64,000 nucleotides of DNA, taken from Chlorophyllum brunneum. Taxonomy: Eukaryota > Basidiomycota > Agaricomycetes > Agaricales > Agaricaceae. The notes under the pieces are model-generated. The model was given only the letters and a program-made list of their open reading frames with translations. It had not been told where the DNA came from and searched no databases. The position numbers and the translations under genes were made by a program. Location of the stretch: NCBI GenBank assembly GCA_963576785.1, contig OY756140.1:2046001-2110000 (forward strand), read 5' to 3'. This document shows, piece after piece, positions 33,277-46,509 of this stretch (position 1 is the stretch's first letter; each line of letters starts with the position of its first letter).

Positions 33277-34665
33277 ATGAAGCTCTCGAATGCTTTTGCT
33301 CTTCTTGCGATCCTCCCTTTCGTCAACCAAGTCTCCGCTGGTATCTTTGCTCGCGATGGAAACAACAAGAATAACAACAACAATGGAGGTAATAACAACA
33401 ATGACACCGATACTGGAGGCAATAACGGGGCAAACGACGACGGAAACCAGGACACACAAACTTCTTTGAGTGCGAATTTTTAGCGCTTGACCTCGCCGAA
33501 CGGGAATTCACTTTATCCTCTAGCACTCGATCCCCGTGTCATTGCCAAGGGCTTTGCAAATGACGGTCAAGATACTCCAACGGAGGGTATAAGCTTTACC
33601 AATTATAGAATACTGAGGATTAACCTATTGAGTCTTTAAATAGGTCAAGTCGCCTCATTAACATCAACCAACAACTTCATCAATTTTTGCTTGACCGTCC
33701 CAGACCTTCCAATCACCGATGGAAAGCAAATTAAAACTGGTTCATGTAATCCAGCCCCGATTGGTGTCATCCCCTCCACGGATAATATGCCCTCGTCAAA
33801 GTTCACTTTCCCTCAGAACGGTGCCACTATCTCATCGGACCAGGCCTTCACAATCAGCATGGCCATTGAGAATCTACAGACCGGAGCTTTTGTGAACGCT
33901 GAGGAGAACTATTTCGCTGCTCCTCAACAACTCAATGACCAGGGTGCCATTGTTGGACATTCACATGTCGTAGTCGAGCTTTTAAATTCTCTTGACCAGA
34001 CCGCCCCTACTGATCCCAAAAAGTTCGCATTCTTCAAGGTCAGTAATATCTACAAGCTTTGATGATTGTTCTTGGACTCTGATGGTGTTCATAGGGTCTT
34101 GATACCGCCGCCACCAACGGCGTCTTGACCGCGGATGTCGCAAATGGTCTCCCCACTGGTCCTTATCGCCTCTGCTCAATTAACACTGCTGCCAACCACC
34201 AGCCCGCCATCGTTCCAGTTGCCCAACACGGCTCATTGGACGACTGCGTCTATGTAAGTCGTCTAGTTGTTTCACTTTCACCGAGGCATTCTAAGATATC
34301 TGGTCAAGTTCACTGCTGCCGCCGGAGGTGCTGCGAGTAACAATACCAGCACAGATGATGCTGACGATGCCAATAGCAACGCCGTCGACAGCGCAGCCAA
34401 TGGCAATAACAACCCCGACAAAGGAGTTGCAGGTGGCGCAGCAAATGGTGGTACAGGTGCAGCCAATAATGGGACTGCCACTGGAGATGCGGACAACACT
34501 AGTGACATAGATAACACCGGCAACACCGGGGTACGTATATTTTACTGCCGTCTTGCCGGTGATCAGAACCTGATTCTCTGTTTGAAGAGCCGTAATGGTA
34601 GAGGCCGAGGCGGCCGAAATCACGGCGGGCGCGGTCGTCGTTTCAGTTTCACGCGCGAGCACTGA
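33277..34665 (+). CDS. Secreted Asn/Gly-rich protein of an agaricomycete family
   Basis: A clear signal peptide (MKLSNAFALLAILPFVNQVS, cleavage near AG) opens an Asn/Gly/Asp-rich stretch. After an intron the conserved domain reads LDPRVIAKGFANDGQDTPTE, VASLTSTNNFINFCLTVPDL, SCNPAPIGVIPSTDNMPSSK, FTFPQNGATISSDQAFTISM, VGHSHVVVELLNSL and LPTGPYRLCSINTAANHQPA. I know this architecture as a family of secreted agaricomycete proteins without assigned function. The tail is rich in Asn/Ala/Asp/Gly and ends with basic RGG-like residues (RNGRGRGGRNHGGRGRR). The piece at about 34531-34588 is probably an in-frame intron (GT-AG), so the tail junction is not certain. The protein is expected in the cell wall or secretome. 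Confidence 0.75.
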
Positions 34666-35321
34666 GCGCTAAGGTGGCGAATCCTCTAACACGAGGTGAT
34701 ACCCGCACTTCTTAGATCATCTATCTAGCTAGCAAGTCTCGGTGTCCTTGACAACACTGTTCCCCGGACTAAGCTATAAGATGAACGGCCCCCTCATTTG
34801 TGTTTACGTTACCATTCTTACTAAACTTTTGGACTATCTCCTTTTCATTGCAGTCCCGGATATCACGTCCTTTGCACGACTTGGAGCTGGTACGGTCAAT
34901 GTAGCCAAAAGGTTCCTCAATTCAAGTTGGCTGGAGTATGAGAGATGACATCCATGGCACCTTGTGGTATCCTGTTGATCGCTATTCGGTTCGGGCACCG
35001 GTATCCATCGAACACTGATATGATGGAACCGTTGATAAAAGCAAAGACTTGTGTTACTGTGGTTAATTTAAGATCGGGGAAAAACATGAACCAGGGAGGG
35101 AATCAAAATAAGTGAAATGGGTGACGGGGGAACTGAGGTAGAAATGAATGTGTGACTTGGATGTACAAATGATGAAACAACACGGGTGTACGCAACGACT
35201 CATTATCAGAAGACCAGGGCAATGGGGGGATGAAGGTTGTTTGATGGTGAAACACCAGACTCGGACAACTGTAAGGAGGTTGATGAGGATCATGGTGGGA
35301 GCTGGTTGAGGACGGTAGGAT
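34666..35321. other. Convergent intergenic region
   Basis: This 656-bp region separates two converging genes. A 68-codon plus-strand frame at 34742-34948 is hydrophobic in part, but it has no start context or splice partner that I trust. I take the region as 3' UTRs. Confidence 0.45.
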
Positions 35322-36797
35322 TTATGTATTCATGACTGTGAAGCCCCTGCGTGGTTGTGTTCGTGGTGTTATTGGCGCTTCTTGTTGCTGTCGAGTTCGT
35401 TGTGAGTTGAGGGGATGGACTTCTGGCCGCCCGAAAGCAGGGCCTGAGAAGACGGTCGTTGGAGCATGGCTGGTGGGGGGTAATGAGGGGATCTCGGCCT
35501 CCCTGACCGCACGATCTCGCCAGGACATTATAAACGCCCACCGACGATCCGCCGAAGACTTTTTGGGCTGTGTTTCTAGCTCATCCTCAGTTAGGATTGG
35601 CTGAGATTGACGCTGTCCGGGTGCATGTATATGTGGTAGTCTGATGTCCTTCGCGCTTTCGGATTGCAGTCTCGGTCGATTGGCTACCAGGCGTGACGGA
35701 TTGAACGCGATGCTCTGTCCGCTCGCGTTGAAATTGAGATATTGACTGATCGATTTCCAGACGGAGGATCTCCCCTTTTGTGCCGGGGTAGGTAATATCT
35801 CAACGTCGGCTTTTGGCCGTTTGGCTCTGGCGTTGAATAGGCGGTATAGGAAGTATGCGAGGACGATGGCGAAGAGAATGCAGATGGTAACGAGCACGCC
35901 AGTCAGCACCTGGATCTTCGACGATTGCGATGATTGAGTTGCAGTTGAGATGGTGGAAGTGAGTAGGTTCGGAGACCTGTTCCTATCGGTTCTATGGACG
36001 TGTTAGAGAAGGTCAAAAGAGAAGATATTTACCTCACGCACGCAAAGGTAATGTAGTCCAAAAGCATTAGATACCGGTTCCCGTCAGGGAGTCCGTTTTG
36101 AATGGTCAGGGTATGATTACCCACACCTATTGTACTATTCGCATAGACAAGAACGTCGTATGCATAGATGTCCCCGCCACTCGGTTCAAGTTGATAGCTT
36201 CCGACTTCTTGGTCGTCAATTAAAAAAATCATATGGGTTTTGGTGCTGCAAGCAGCCCTCTGGATTAACCAACCAACCTTAATAGACATGTTTTCCGTAA
36301 AGACTCACGCCTTTGGTTCAAAAAATGAAAGAATGCAGTAAACATATACGGCACTGCCTGCGGAGACCAGTAGGCCAGGGCGCAATGTGTGTGGAAGAAA
36401 ATGCTTACCGGAGAAGTCTACGTGGGCTTTGGGGGGCGCAGCAAGCTGAACGCGATTATTCTAGAGCCCATGTTACGCCACGTTGAGGAAACTACTGTAA
36501 TCCGAACCTACACTAGTATAAGTGCTATAATGCCAAGTGCCTAAAATTGAACAGTCAATGGGGATGTGTGTCCAGAGGATGATATGGCGCACCGTTCCGT
36601 GTTTGAAGAGGATCGGGGCGAGAAAGACAGTCTGTACAACTTGGGCCATATTTCCAATCGCTATCTGGAGAGTACACCACATGGGCGCGAGTTACGGGAT
36701 CTGGATACTGGTCATCGATCGTCACGTTGACAAACTCAGAGCAGGCAAAGTGAAATAGGGTAAGGAGTACAAGTACAAGGGGCCAGAAGAAAAACAT
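35322..36797 (-). CDS. Type I membrane protein with extracellular jelly-roll-like domains
   Basis: The start MFFFWPLVLVLLTLFHFACS is a signal peptide. The ectodomain has FVNVTIDDQYPDPVTRAHVV, GTWHYSTYTS, VDFSGSAVYVYCILSFFEP, TKTHMIFLIDDQEVGSYQLE and NHTLTIQNGLPDGNRYLMLL. This recurring layout (FTGTA.YV., then N..L.DYITF) is typical of many agaricomycete plasma-membrane proteins with two beta-sandwich domains. A transmembrane helix VLVTICILFAIVLAYFLYRL follows at about residue 260, then a basic cytosolic tail with SSVWKSISQYLNFNASGQ and WAFIMSWRDRAVREAE. The function is unknown; it is possibly a carbohydrate or wall sensor. I start at 36797, where the signal peptide begins, rather than at the upstream in-frame ATG at 36875. 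Confidence 0.75.
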
Positions 36798-37103
36798 GAG
36801 GCAAGGAACGGAAAGCTGGACTCTTAAGCAGTGGAAGCGATGAGGAAGAAAGGTTCCGAAAGCAGCAGGTTTCATAGGTGCAGGCCAGTGCTATACCAGG
36901 TGCATCACATCCTGATGTTTTCTCACCAACAAATACAATTCAGTCGCAACCATGACCACCAGTTCGAGAAGAGAGGGAGTTGATCAGATCATCGATCACT
37001 TCGGACCCATCACTCAAGCCCTTTCAGGAAGGTGTCTCCGGACCCATCTCTCGTTTTCACCCTCCAACATATATCTCATCGCCGACGGTATCAGGGCTGT
37101 GCC
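36798..37103. promoter_or_regulatory. Divergent promoter, membrane protein / GCN20
   Basis: This 306-bp stretch lies between divergent start codons. It includes a short in-frame upstream extension on both sides that I reject. No TATA box or repeat stands out. Confidence 0.4.
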
Positions 37104-40100
37104 ATGTCGTCAGAAGAGATTGCGCAAGAGATTCGTGCCTCCTTTCCGGGGACGGAGTATGCCATCGTTCAGTACCTCGCTGGCTACCTTGTCGATGATG
37201 CTGGTGAGGAAGAAGACGTGCTTCAGGTCGCCCGCGACATCCTCCAGTCTGTGGCAGGGGACCGGGAGGATGTCATTGAAAGGCTCATGCTTAAACTTGG
37301 AGATCTCTTGGAGGAACAGCTCGATGCTCGTATCAAGAACAGGACTCGGCCCAAACTCCAGAAACTGGACAAAGTGATGGATATGAGCAAGACTCAGATA
37401 TCAAATACTATTGCCCTATCGGAAGGAGTGGATCTAGAATCAATCAACAAGGGAAAGTCCGTTACACTGATTTCTTGAATCCGCCCGCAGCTCACGAGAA
37501 ATCAGGGCGTCTCGCGTTGATGTCAAGAAACTCGAGAAGCAGGAAGCAAAACTTAGGGTTGGTTCTCCGCCTTCTGTCGAGGCATTTGAGTGTAACATTC
37601 TACCTAGGCCAAGATTGAAAAACGTGCTCGAAGAGATCTCTACGAGGGATCTAAACTTCTGGACCAACATCGGAAACAGGTCAGCCTGATTACTGCTCAC
37701 CTGAAATTGTGATCTCACTGCCACACTGTATTTCACAGCAAACGTATGAGGAAATGTTTATGAAGGCAAGTAATTCAGGTTGTCGAGTGCCAGTGATCTC
37801 TTATGGGCGCATTACATCATTAGATCAACCCACTTGAAGCCAGTGCAAATGCCAAAAACAAGAGCAAAGACATACACCTTCCGTCCATCGATGTTAATTT
37901 CGGTTCTAACAGAATACTGTGAGCACTATCGAAAGGAAACCTATTGATCGGTCGTGAACTAGTGTCAGGTCTGGTGCTTCTCTGACCCTTGCCCATGGTC
38001 GTCGCTACGGACTGATTGGTCGGAACGGTGAATGATGGAGTATCTATCAGAGCTCTTCCACGTTTCTGACGAAACTCCAGGTGTTGGTAAATCAACCCTT
38101 TTACGGCACATCGCCATGCGCGAAGTGCCTGTTCCGTCCCATATCACTATTCTCTTTGTAGAACAAGAGGTGAGCGGGCCCGTCCATCATGCACCAACCT
38201 GGGGTTTTATTCCGAATTATTTCAGGTCATAGGTGATGATACTACTGCTATTGACTCGGTGCTTAAAGCCGATGTATGGCGTGATCACCTCTTGAAGGAA
38301 CAGGCAATCCTTGATGCCAAACTCGGTGAACTCGAATCTGCTGGTGATGAGAAGCGGTTCGAGGACGAAAGAGAAGAGTTGTCGTCAAGGCTGACAGAAG
38401 TTCATTCGAGGTTGACAGAAATGGATGCGGAAAGTGGTCCTTCTCGGGCAGCGGCACTTCTTGCGGGTAATGCGTGCTCTCGCTAGTGCACAACGCATGT
38501 AATTGAACACAACTGCAGGCCTCGGCTTCGATGAGGCCGATCAGAAACGCCCAACTAAATCATTCAGTGGTGGTTGGCGGTGAGTTCTCACCAATTTGGT
38601 CGAACCGCATCCTCATTGCCATGTGGTCAGGATGCGGTTAGCACTCGCGCGGGCCCTCTTCGTGAAGGTATATCCTGCCTTGATACTTGGTATTGGGTGC
38701 ATTTGACTATCAGTTGGTTGTAGCCGTCATTACTTCTGCTGGATGAGCCGTCCAACCACAGTTAGTGATTTTGAACCCCTTTCCACCGGCCAAGCTCATG
38801 CTCGTTGCAAATTAGTCGATCTGAACGCTCTTGCTTGGCTCGAGGATTACTTGCAAACATGGCCCGGAACTCTCCTTGTGGTGTAAGTATCCATCTTATC
38901 AGTGGTGGACTTGGCTGCTGACTTCCGCGCGTCAGCTCTCACGATCGTGCATTCTTGTATGTGATCCCAGTCCTCCGTTCAGTGTCATCGCCCGTTGATC
39001 ACGTTCCAGGGATGCAGTGGCCACCGACATCATCCATCAACATTCGGGCCGGTTGGATTATTACAAGGGGTACGAATCGTTGGATATTCCTTGGCTGAGA
39101 CTAATGGACGATCTCAGGAATTTCACTCAGTTCTACTCAACTAAATCAGAGCGTGATCGCAATTTGCGCAAGGAGTACGAGACCCAGATGGAGTACCGCA
39201 AACACCTACAAGCATTCATCGACCGATGGCGCTACAACGCAAACAGGGGTATATTCGCAATCCCTCATCTATCAACCGGTCCCTCAGAGCTGACCATTTG
39301 TTACCAGCTGCACAAGCACAGATGAAAATAAAAATTCTGGAGAAAGTAATAGATCGCTTATTTACCTCGTGCTATGCGGATGTTCATGCTCTACCTTGCC
39401 GTAGCTGCCGGATCTCCAGCCCCCCGAAGAGGAGGAAACGGAAAGCTTCAAGTAAGCACCCTAAATCACGAGGGATTACACTTTATCGATACCTCGATGC
39501 AGGTTCCCAGAAACTGAGAAGATGTCATTACCTCTTCTGCAGATGAACGAAATAACATTCGGTTATAGCCCCGACAAGCTGATTCTCAAGAATGTCAACT
39601 TTGATATCGGGTTCGAATCTCGTATTGCTATTGTCGGCGCAAACGGGGCGGGTAAATCTACTCTGTACGTCGAGGTATTCTAAACATTCCTCGGACACTG
39701 AAGCCTTAGTAGGATCAAAATTTTGACCGGGGAATTGACACCAATTTCAGGTCACGTCACCCGGAACGGTCGATTGCGAGTGTGAGCTATTTTTTACATT
39801 GACCGAGTTATTTTCGACTAGGATGTCGTTGCTGTAGCGGTTACTTTGCCCAGCACCATGTCGACACATTGATCCCGACCATGTCGCCAGTTCAGTTCCT
39901 TGCATCCAGGTTTCCGGGTCGGACTGAACAGGAGTATCGATCTCATTTGGGAAATTTCCAAATTAGTGGTATGACGGGGTAAGCCAGTACCCCGTTTCAG
40001 CCGAACCACACTGAGGGTACATACGTTGCTCAGATTACAGTTGATTGGAACACTGTCTGGTGGTCAGAAGAGTCGCGTGGCATTCGCTCTGCTGTCGCTG

Positions 40101-40557
40101 CAGCGTCCTCATGTACTGCTGCTTGATGAGGTTTGGTTCTCGTAGCACACCTAACTTTTCTGCTTCTAACCGCACTTTTCAGCCGACTAATCACCTTGAT
40201 ATCGAGGTATCTAGTCCACCCATGTTCGAGATTCGAGCTGAGGAGTTCTCATTTAGGGTCTCGATGCACTCATGAATGCGATCCAAAAGTGGAATGGCGG
40301 TGTGATCATCATTTCACATGATGAGCGTTTCATCACTACTGTTGGAAGTGAGGTATGTTCTTTCGGCACATATCGGCATGTTGCGATGCTCATCAGTCGC
40401 GTTGTAGCTCTGGGTGTGTGGAAACCAGACGGTCACTAAATTCAAAGGTGATGTCGAGGCCTACAAGGTGAACCATGAACTGTTACCTCTCTAGGACTCT
40501 TGACTGACCTGCTTTCCTTAGAATCTCATCGTCAACAACATTAGGGCAAAGCCTTAG
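37104..40557 (+). CDS. GCN20: ABCF ATPase, Gcn20-type
   Basis: This soluble twin ABC protein lacks transmembrane segments. In yeast Gcn20 acts with Gcn1 to activate the kinase Gcn2 when uncharged tRNA accumulates. The N-terminus (MSSEEIAQEIRASFPG) precedes ABC1 with Walker A GRNGVGKSTLLRHI, signature SGGWRMRLALARALF and Walker B LLLLDEPSNHIDLNALAWLE. Then come VVSHDRAFLDAVATDIIH, the linker YYKGNFTQFYSTKSERDRNL, and ABC2 with Walker A GANGAGKSTLIKILTGEL, signature LSGGQKSRVAFALLSL and Walker B LLLDEPTNHLDIEGLDALM, ending NNIRAKP. About fifteen short introns are present; the ABC1 Walker B motif is itself split by one. The product is about 720 residues, as expected. Confidence 0.93.
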
Positions 40558-40869
40558 TGGTAGTACCTGTATCTGGATTTTGTAGTGCATCAGTCCTCTT
40601 ATTGTTGTAGAAGGTTCCGTGTTGTTCTTTGTTCTATTCGTAATTGTAAATCTAGAGCCGCTGTATTGCCGTACCCGGCTGTTCAAATTCAAATGTGGGT
40701 ATGGTGGATGGTCAAGTCACATGGCTCTGATCAACGTGTGTGATTAAAACGCGTGTGACGCGCTCTACATCAACAGTGTTCACGCGCGTTCCTGCGACCG
40801 CCCGTAACTCACACCATCTAACTTACCTCGGACTCTGGGGGGCCTGAAACCACTACGCACGATTTTGTC
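40558..40869 (+). promoter_or_regulatory. Spacer upstream of TOP2
   Basis: This 312-bp spacer lies between GCN20 and TOP2 on the same strand. It contains a G/C-rich patch near 40740-40810 with repeated CGCG motifs. MluI-like ACGCGT boxes mark cell-cycle genes in yeast; here I only see related ACGCGTT and ACGCGCG sequences (40750-40790), which may be chance. Confidence 0.35.
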
Positions 40870-43800
40870 ATGAGCTCGTCAGAGGGCGAAAACTTCGACT
40901 TTGACGACATATCTGGTTCTGAGTTTGAGGAGGATCACACCCCTGCGAAGAAGGTAGGTATCTTGACTGAGTGTTCACGCGTTTTTTCATAATGTTCGAG
41001 CAGAAGATTGTGGCTAAGCCAAAGACTATTTCAAAGGCTGCAAAACCGAAAGCTACCAATGTTAAAGCTGCGACGAAGCCAAAGACCGTCAAGCAGGTGC
41101 TAGTCGACCATGATGATAACGCAGACAACGTCAGCGTCGAGGAGGATGTTTCCGACGAGAATATATCCGTAAAGAAATCCCAGCCGGCTGTCCCAGTTAA
41201 GAAGAAGAAGACGGCATCCGAAACATACACCAAGGTGCGTAGCTAGCTTGTTGCGTTGTATTTATGTTAAATTCGTACACTACCTGTAGCTTTCGCAACT
41301 CGAGCATATCTTGAAGCGTCCCGATTCATATATTGGAAGCATCGAGACCATTACTCAACAAATGTGGACTTACGATGGCAACACCAAGCGAATGGTGCAA
41401 CGTGATGTCAAATATGTACCGGGTTTCTTGAAGATTGTGGACGAGATTCTTGTCAATGCTGCTGATAACAAGGTGCGCACCCTTTTTGCACGGAATTCTC
41501 AATGCCTGACTCCGATAACCAGATTAACGATCTTAGCATGGATACCCTCAAAGTCAATATCGATGTTGAAGGAAATACAATTTCTGTTTACAACAACGGT
41601 CGTGGAATTCCCATTGAAGTTCATTCACGGGAGAACATCTACATACCCGAGCTCATTTTTGGGCATCTCTTGTCCTCTTCTAATTACGACGACGAGGAGA
41701 AGAAGCTCACTGGCGGACGTAACGGTTATGGGGCCAAACTTGCCAACATATATTCCCTTGAATTTACCGTAGAAACGGCAGACAGGAATACTGGGCAGAA
41801 GTACAAGCAGACATGGACGAACAATATGGGCAATTGTGGAAAAGCGAAGATAACGAAAAACTCGAAGGGCGAGGAGTGGACCAGAATTACATTCAAGCCG
41901 GATTTGAAGAGGTTTGGCATGGATGGCATCGACGAGGACACTGCTGGCTTGTTACGCAAGCGCGTATACGATATGGCTGGTACAGTCAAGGACGTCAAAG
42001 TCTACCTCAACGACGAGCGCCTCAAGATCAAGAACTTCAGGCAGTACGTCGACATGTACTTGGATTCTGTGCAGGCAGAGGCTATCGAGACCAGTGGTGG
42101 AGCGGCACAACCCAAGAGCCAGGTCATCTACGAACGCATCAGTGACCGTTGGGAGATTGCCTTTGTTGTTTCAGACGGGACGTTCCAACAGGTCTCTTTC
42201 ACCAATTCGATTTCAACAATCAAGGGTGGCACCCACGTTCTTTACGTGGCGGATCAGCTCTCCAAGCACATCATGACAGCTGTGGGCAAGAAGAACAAGG
42301 GTGCTCCTGTCAAACCGGCTCAGATTCGCAATCATATGTGGTTGTTTGTCAATGCTCTCATCGAGAACCCGACTTTCGATAGTCAGACGAAGGAGACATT
42401 GACACTCCCTTCCTCGAAGTTTGGAAGTAAACCCACCATCAAAGAAGACTTCATCAAGAAAGGTATAGAAACGTAGTTTATTTATGCTTCAGGGGGATTT
42501 ATCAGGTTGCTGCCGTAGTTCTGAAGACCGCCGTGATTGACAATATTTTGCATTGGGCCAAGACGAAGGCTGACCAGCAGATCAAGAGAACGGATGGTAG
42601 CAAAAACAATCGGTTAGCAGGGTTCTTGTCTTAATGTAATTGTTACTCATGGGTTGGTGACCAGTCTTATTGGTTTGGCCAAGCTTTCCGACGCCAACAA
42701 CGCGGGTACACGACTCGCTAAAGATTGCACTCTGATCTTAACGGAAGGTGACTCCGCAAAAGCACTCGCTGTGGCAGGTCTCGGCGTCGTCGGTCGTGAT
42801 TTCTTTGGTGTTTTCCCGTTACGTGGTAAACTCCTGAACGTACGGGAAGCGAGGCATGACCAGATTATGAAGAACGAGGAAATCCAAAATATCAAGAAGA
42901 TTTTAGGTTTACAACACAACAAGGATTACTCTGATGTTTTGAGCCTTCGTTATGGGCGTCTAATGATTATGGCCGATCAAGTATGTCTTCCATGTTTTTA
43001 GATGGTCCTCAATCCGTGATACATTCGCAGGATCATGATGGTTCGCATATCAAAGGTCTACTCATCAACTTCTTCGATCACTTTTATCCCTCACTCCTCA
43101 AGTTACCGGAGTTTCTGGTTGAGTTTGTCACACCCATTGTCCGGGTATGTATGTCATCACCAAGTACTTTATCACGATGACTAGAGTGCCACTCAGATTA
43201 CCAAGGGAAAGCAGCGTCGGGATTTTTTCACCCTACCTGAATATGAGAAATGGCTTCTTCAAACACAGGATGCCCATAGGTGGGACTCGAAGTATTACAA
43301 GGCTTGTGACCTTTCGGACATTTTAGAGAGTATGCTAACGCCATACCAGGGTCTGGGAACGAGCAATGACGCCGATGCTAGGGACTACTTCAGTCATATG
43401 GCAAAACACATGATTCCTTTCGCACCGACTCAGGAAGGCGACAGAGACCTCATCGACCTTGCCTTCAGTAAGAAAAAAGCCGATGATCGCAAGGAGTGGT
43501 TGCGTCAGTTCAAGGTCCGTGGGGCTGGCTTTCTGTTCTTGAAGAGAAGGGTTGAAGTCTCCAATTAGCCTGGGACTTATCTCGACCATAATCTTGAAGA
43601 AATTCCGTATTCAGAATTTATCAACAAGGAACTCATCTGCTTCTCGATGGCGGACAACATTCGTTCCATTCCCTCTGTCGCTGACGGTCTTAAACCTGGT
43701 CAACGCAAAGTCATATGGTCCTGCTTCAAGCGTAAACTCAAAAAAGAAATCAAGGTACACTTGATCTTACATTTCCTGCATGATTACTTCATTGATAATC

Positions 43801-46369
43801 TTGTAGGTCGCTCAACTCGTCGGTTACATCTCAGAGCACGCAGCATACCACCATGGCGAAGCCTCTCTTGCACAAACCATTGTCAACCTAGCGCAGGATT
43901 TTGTGGGGAGCAACAACGTCAACCTTCTTTCCCCTAACGGCCAGTACGGTACTCGCGATCAAGGTGGAAAGGACCATGCCTCGCCTAGGTACATCTTCAC
44001 AGAACCGAAGCCAATGGCGAGAGTGATGTATAATCCAGCGGATGACCCATTGTTGGAACCACAGAAGGAGGATAACCAGTGGATTGAGCCGGAGTTCTAT
44101 GTGCCCGTTATTCCCCTTGTATTGTGCAACGGTGCCGAGGGAATCGGTACTGGTGAGTATCGGTATGAGAGGTGCGATGGTTCGAAGTATTTACTAATTC
44201 AACCTTGTTAGGTTGGAGTACGAACATCCCTTGCTATAACCCGACTGATATCGTTGAAAACCTTCGTCGCCTTATGAGAGGCGAGGAACAGATTCCAATG
44301 AAACCCTGGTGGCGTGGGTTCAGGGGCGAGATCATTGCTACCGCGAAGCACAAGTACGACGTTCATGGAATTATTGGCAAATTGGACGATACCACTGTTG
44401 AGATTACAGAGTTGCCGATTCATAAATGGACGCAGAACTACAAATCAGACTTGGAGGCTATGATTGCAGGTGGTGAGAATAAGGAGGCTGTCATCAAGGT
44501 CTGTTTACTTCTTGTGAGGGTCTGTTTTGGTCGTGATGCTGGTTGTAGGACTACAAGGAACACCATGATAATGCCAGTGTGCATTTCGTCATCAGTATGT
44601 CGACCAAGGGCATGCAGAAGGCCGAGGAGCAGGGTCTCCTGGAGTTTTTCAAGCTCACCTCCAAATTGACGACGAGTAATATGATTTGTTTTGACTTTGA
44701 GGGCAAGATTAAGAAGTATGATTCGCCGGAGGGAATTGTTGAGGATTTCTACCCTGTTCGGTTAGCGTTCTATCAAAAGCGTAAGGTATATCTTCATTTT
44801 TATCCTTAGGAGGTATCGTTATTGAATCTCTTTTCTAGGATTATCTTGCCGGAGAATTGCAGAATGCTCTTGACAAGCTCAACAACCAAGCGCGTTTTGT
44901 CAAGATGATCGTCGATAAGAAGCTCGTTGTATCCGGCCGTCGCAAAGCCGACATAGTAGCGGATTTACGCAAGCACGATTTCAAGCCAATTCCTAAAGCT
45001 GTCAAGGCAAAAAGTGGGGAGCAGGAGGAAAACGAAGATGATGAAGACCAAGAGGAGACTGGTTCAGATAGCGACTTTGACTATCTCCTTGGAATGGCCA
45101 TCTGGAGTCTGACGAAGGAGAAGATCGAGAAGCTGCTGCACCAAGCTGGGGAGAAGGAGGCAGAGCTGCTCATCTTGCTCGAAAAGACGCCAACTGATCT
45201 GTGGAACAAGGATCTTGACGACTTCTTGGTTGAGTGGGAGGTATGTACTATCATATCAATTTCTGGATCCAGGTGCTGAGAATGAATTTTCATAGAATGA
45301 CTGCAAGGACTGGGAAGCAAAAAAGTTTGCAGATGGCGGTAAAGGAAAAAAGAAGAAGCAGACGAAGCTAAAGACGAGAAAATCAATTGGCGGGAATGGG
45401 GGTGGCAACGATTCGGATGATGACTTTAGGCCAATCAAAGCTGCCTCAAAGAAGAAGGTGGAACTGAAGAAGGTGAAAGAGGAGGATGGGGAAGTGAAGA
45501 AACAGCCCGTTAGAAAGGCCATTATTGCTGCGAAACAATTGTTCAAGGACCAGGATGATGACCAAGGCGTAGGTGCGAAGATGACTGGAAGCGATGGCGA
45601 TTTGGATTATGCAGGTTTTGATGACAGTGGAAGCTCCAAGGTGAATGGGAAGGTAAAGGGCAAGCAGGAGGGGGACAAGGGCAAAGAGAAGGCTGTTGAG
45701 ATTGATGAGAATAGCGAGGTGGAAGTTATTAGGCCGGCGAAGTCTAGATCACGAGCCAAACCGGCGGCAGTAGCCTCGACCTCCAAAATCGAGAGTGACG
45801 TCGAGATGGAACCAGCCAAGACGAGACCCAAGATGAAGAGCAAGGTAAAGGTGGTAGAGCCAGCCGAAGTTGAGGGTGACGACGATTTCATTGTAACGAA
45901 ACCGGCGGCAGAACCTAATACCAAAACCAGGGCCAAGCGTAAAAGGTACGTTCTAATGGAATCTGTTAGGCCGTGCGCTGATCTGAGTCTTCTGTTTAGT
46001 CCTGACGGAGGTGATGACGGTTCGCCGTCGGCCAAGAAAAAGAAAACGGACATCGCAGATTTCTTCGACAAGAAGACTGATGGGACGGGGAAAAAGGGTG
46101 CAGCAGCTGCACAGCATCGAAAGGTTTCGAAGAGCATGAAACCGGCGTCGCCCAAGGCGAAGGAAAAGAAGGCGTCCGCGCTCAAGAAGAAAAGAATGGC
46201 GGATTCGGATGACGAAACGGAGGGTGACAGGGATGCGGATTTTGATGACTTGCCCAAGCCACCGCCACGCAAGGCTGCGGCAGGACGGGCGGCAGGGTCG
46301 AAGAGCAAATATGTGGAGCTGACGTCTGAAGACGAGAACGGAGACGATTCTATGTTTATGGACGACTGA
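40870..46369 (+). CDS. TOP2: DNA topoisomerase II
   Basis: Type IIA topoisomerase relaxes and decatenates DNA using ATP. The ATPase domain starts QLEHILKRPDSYIGSIETIT and has VDEILVNAADNK, then GRGIPIEVHSRENIYIPELI and NGYGAKLANIYSLEF. The TOPRIM domain shows LTEGDSAKALAVAGLGVVGR and DQDHDGSHIKGLLINFFDHF across an intron. The breakage-reunion domain has DGLKPGQRKVIWSCFKRKLK and the catalytic Tyr in DHASPRYIFTEPKP (codon 43990-43992), with the preceding Arg. The C-terminal third is a Lys/Glu/Asp-rich disordered tail with SDFDYLLGMAIWSLTKEKIE at its start, ending ENGDDSMFMDD. About a dozen introns occur. The N-terminal extension (MSSSEGENFDFDD) is acidic. The length is near 1500 residues. Confidence 0.96.
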
Positions 46370-46509
46370 GGATTGTGCAGTGATTTATGTAGAATAGACT
46401 TGATATGGGATGGGCCGATCTAGACCGGTGACGTCAGTGATGGATGGCGGCGGGATGCCGGGGGTTGAGCTTTGTTGTGATGTTCTGAGAGTTGGCTCTT
46501 CCGTCGGTC

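Noticed and set aside
34742..34948. 68-codon plus-strand frame
   Set aside because: It lies in a convergent 3' region with no start context or splice partner and no homology that I recognise.
39600..39620. GGTTCGAATC, resembling a tRNA T-loop
   Set aside because: It lies in the coding sequence of GCN20 (GFESRIAI) and there is no cloverleaf.
45607..46308. 233-codon minus-strand frame
   Set aside because: It is antisense to the Lys/Glu-rich tail of TOP2; the biased composition of that tail leaves the opposite strand open.
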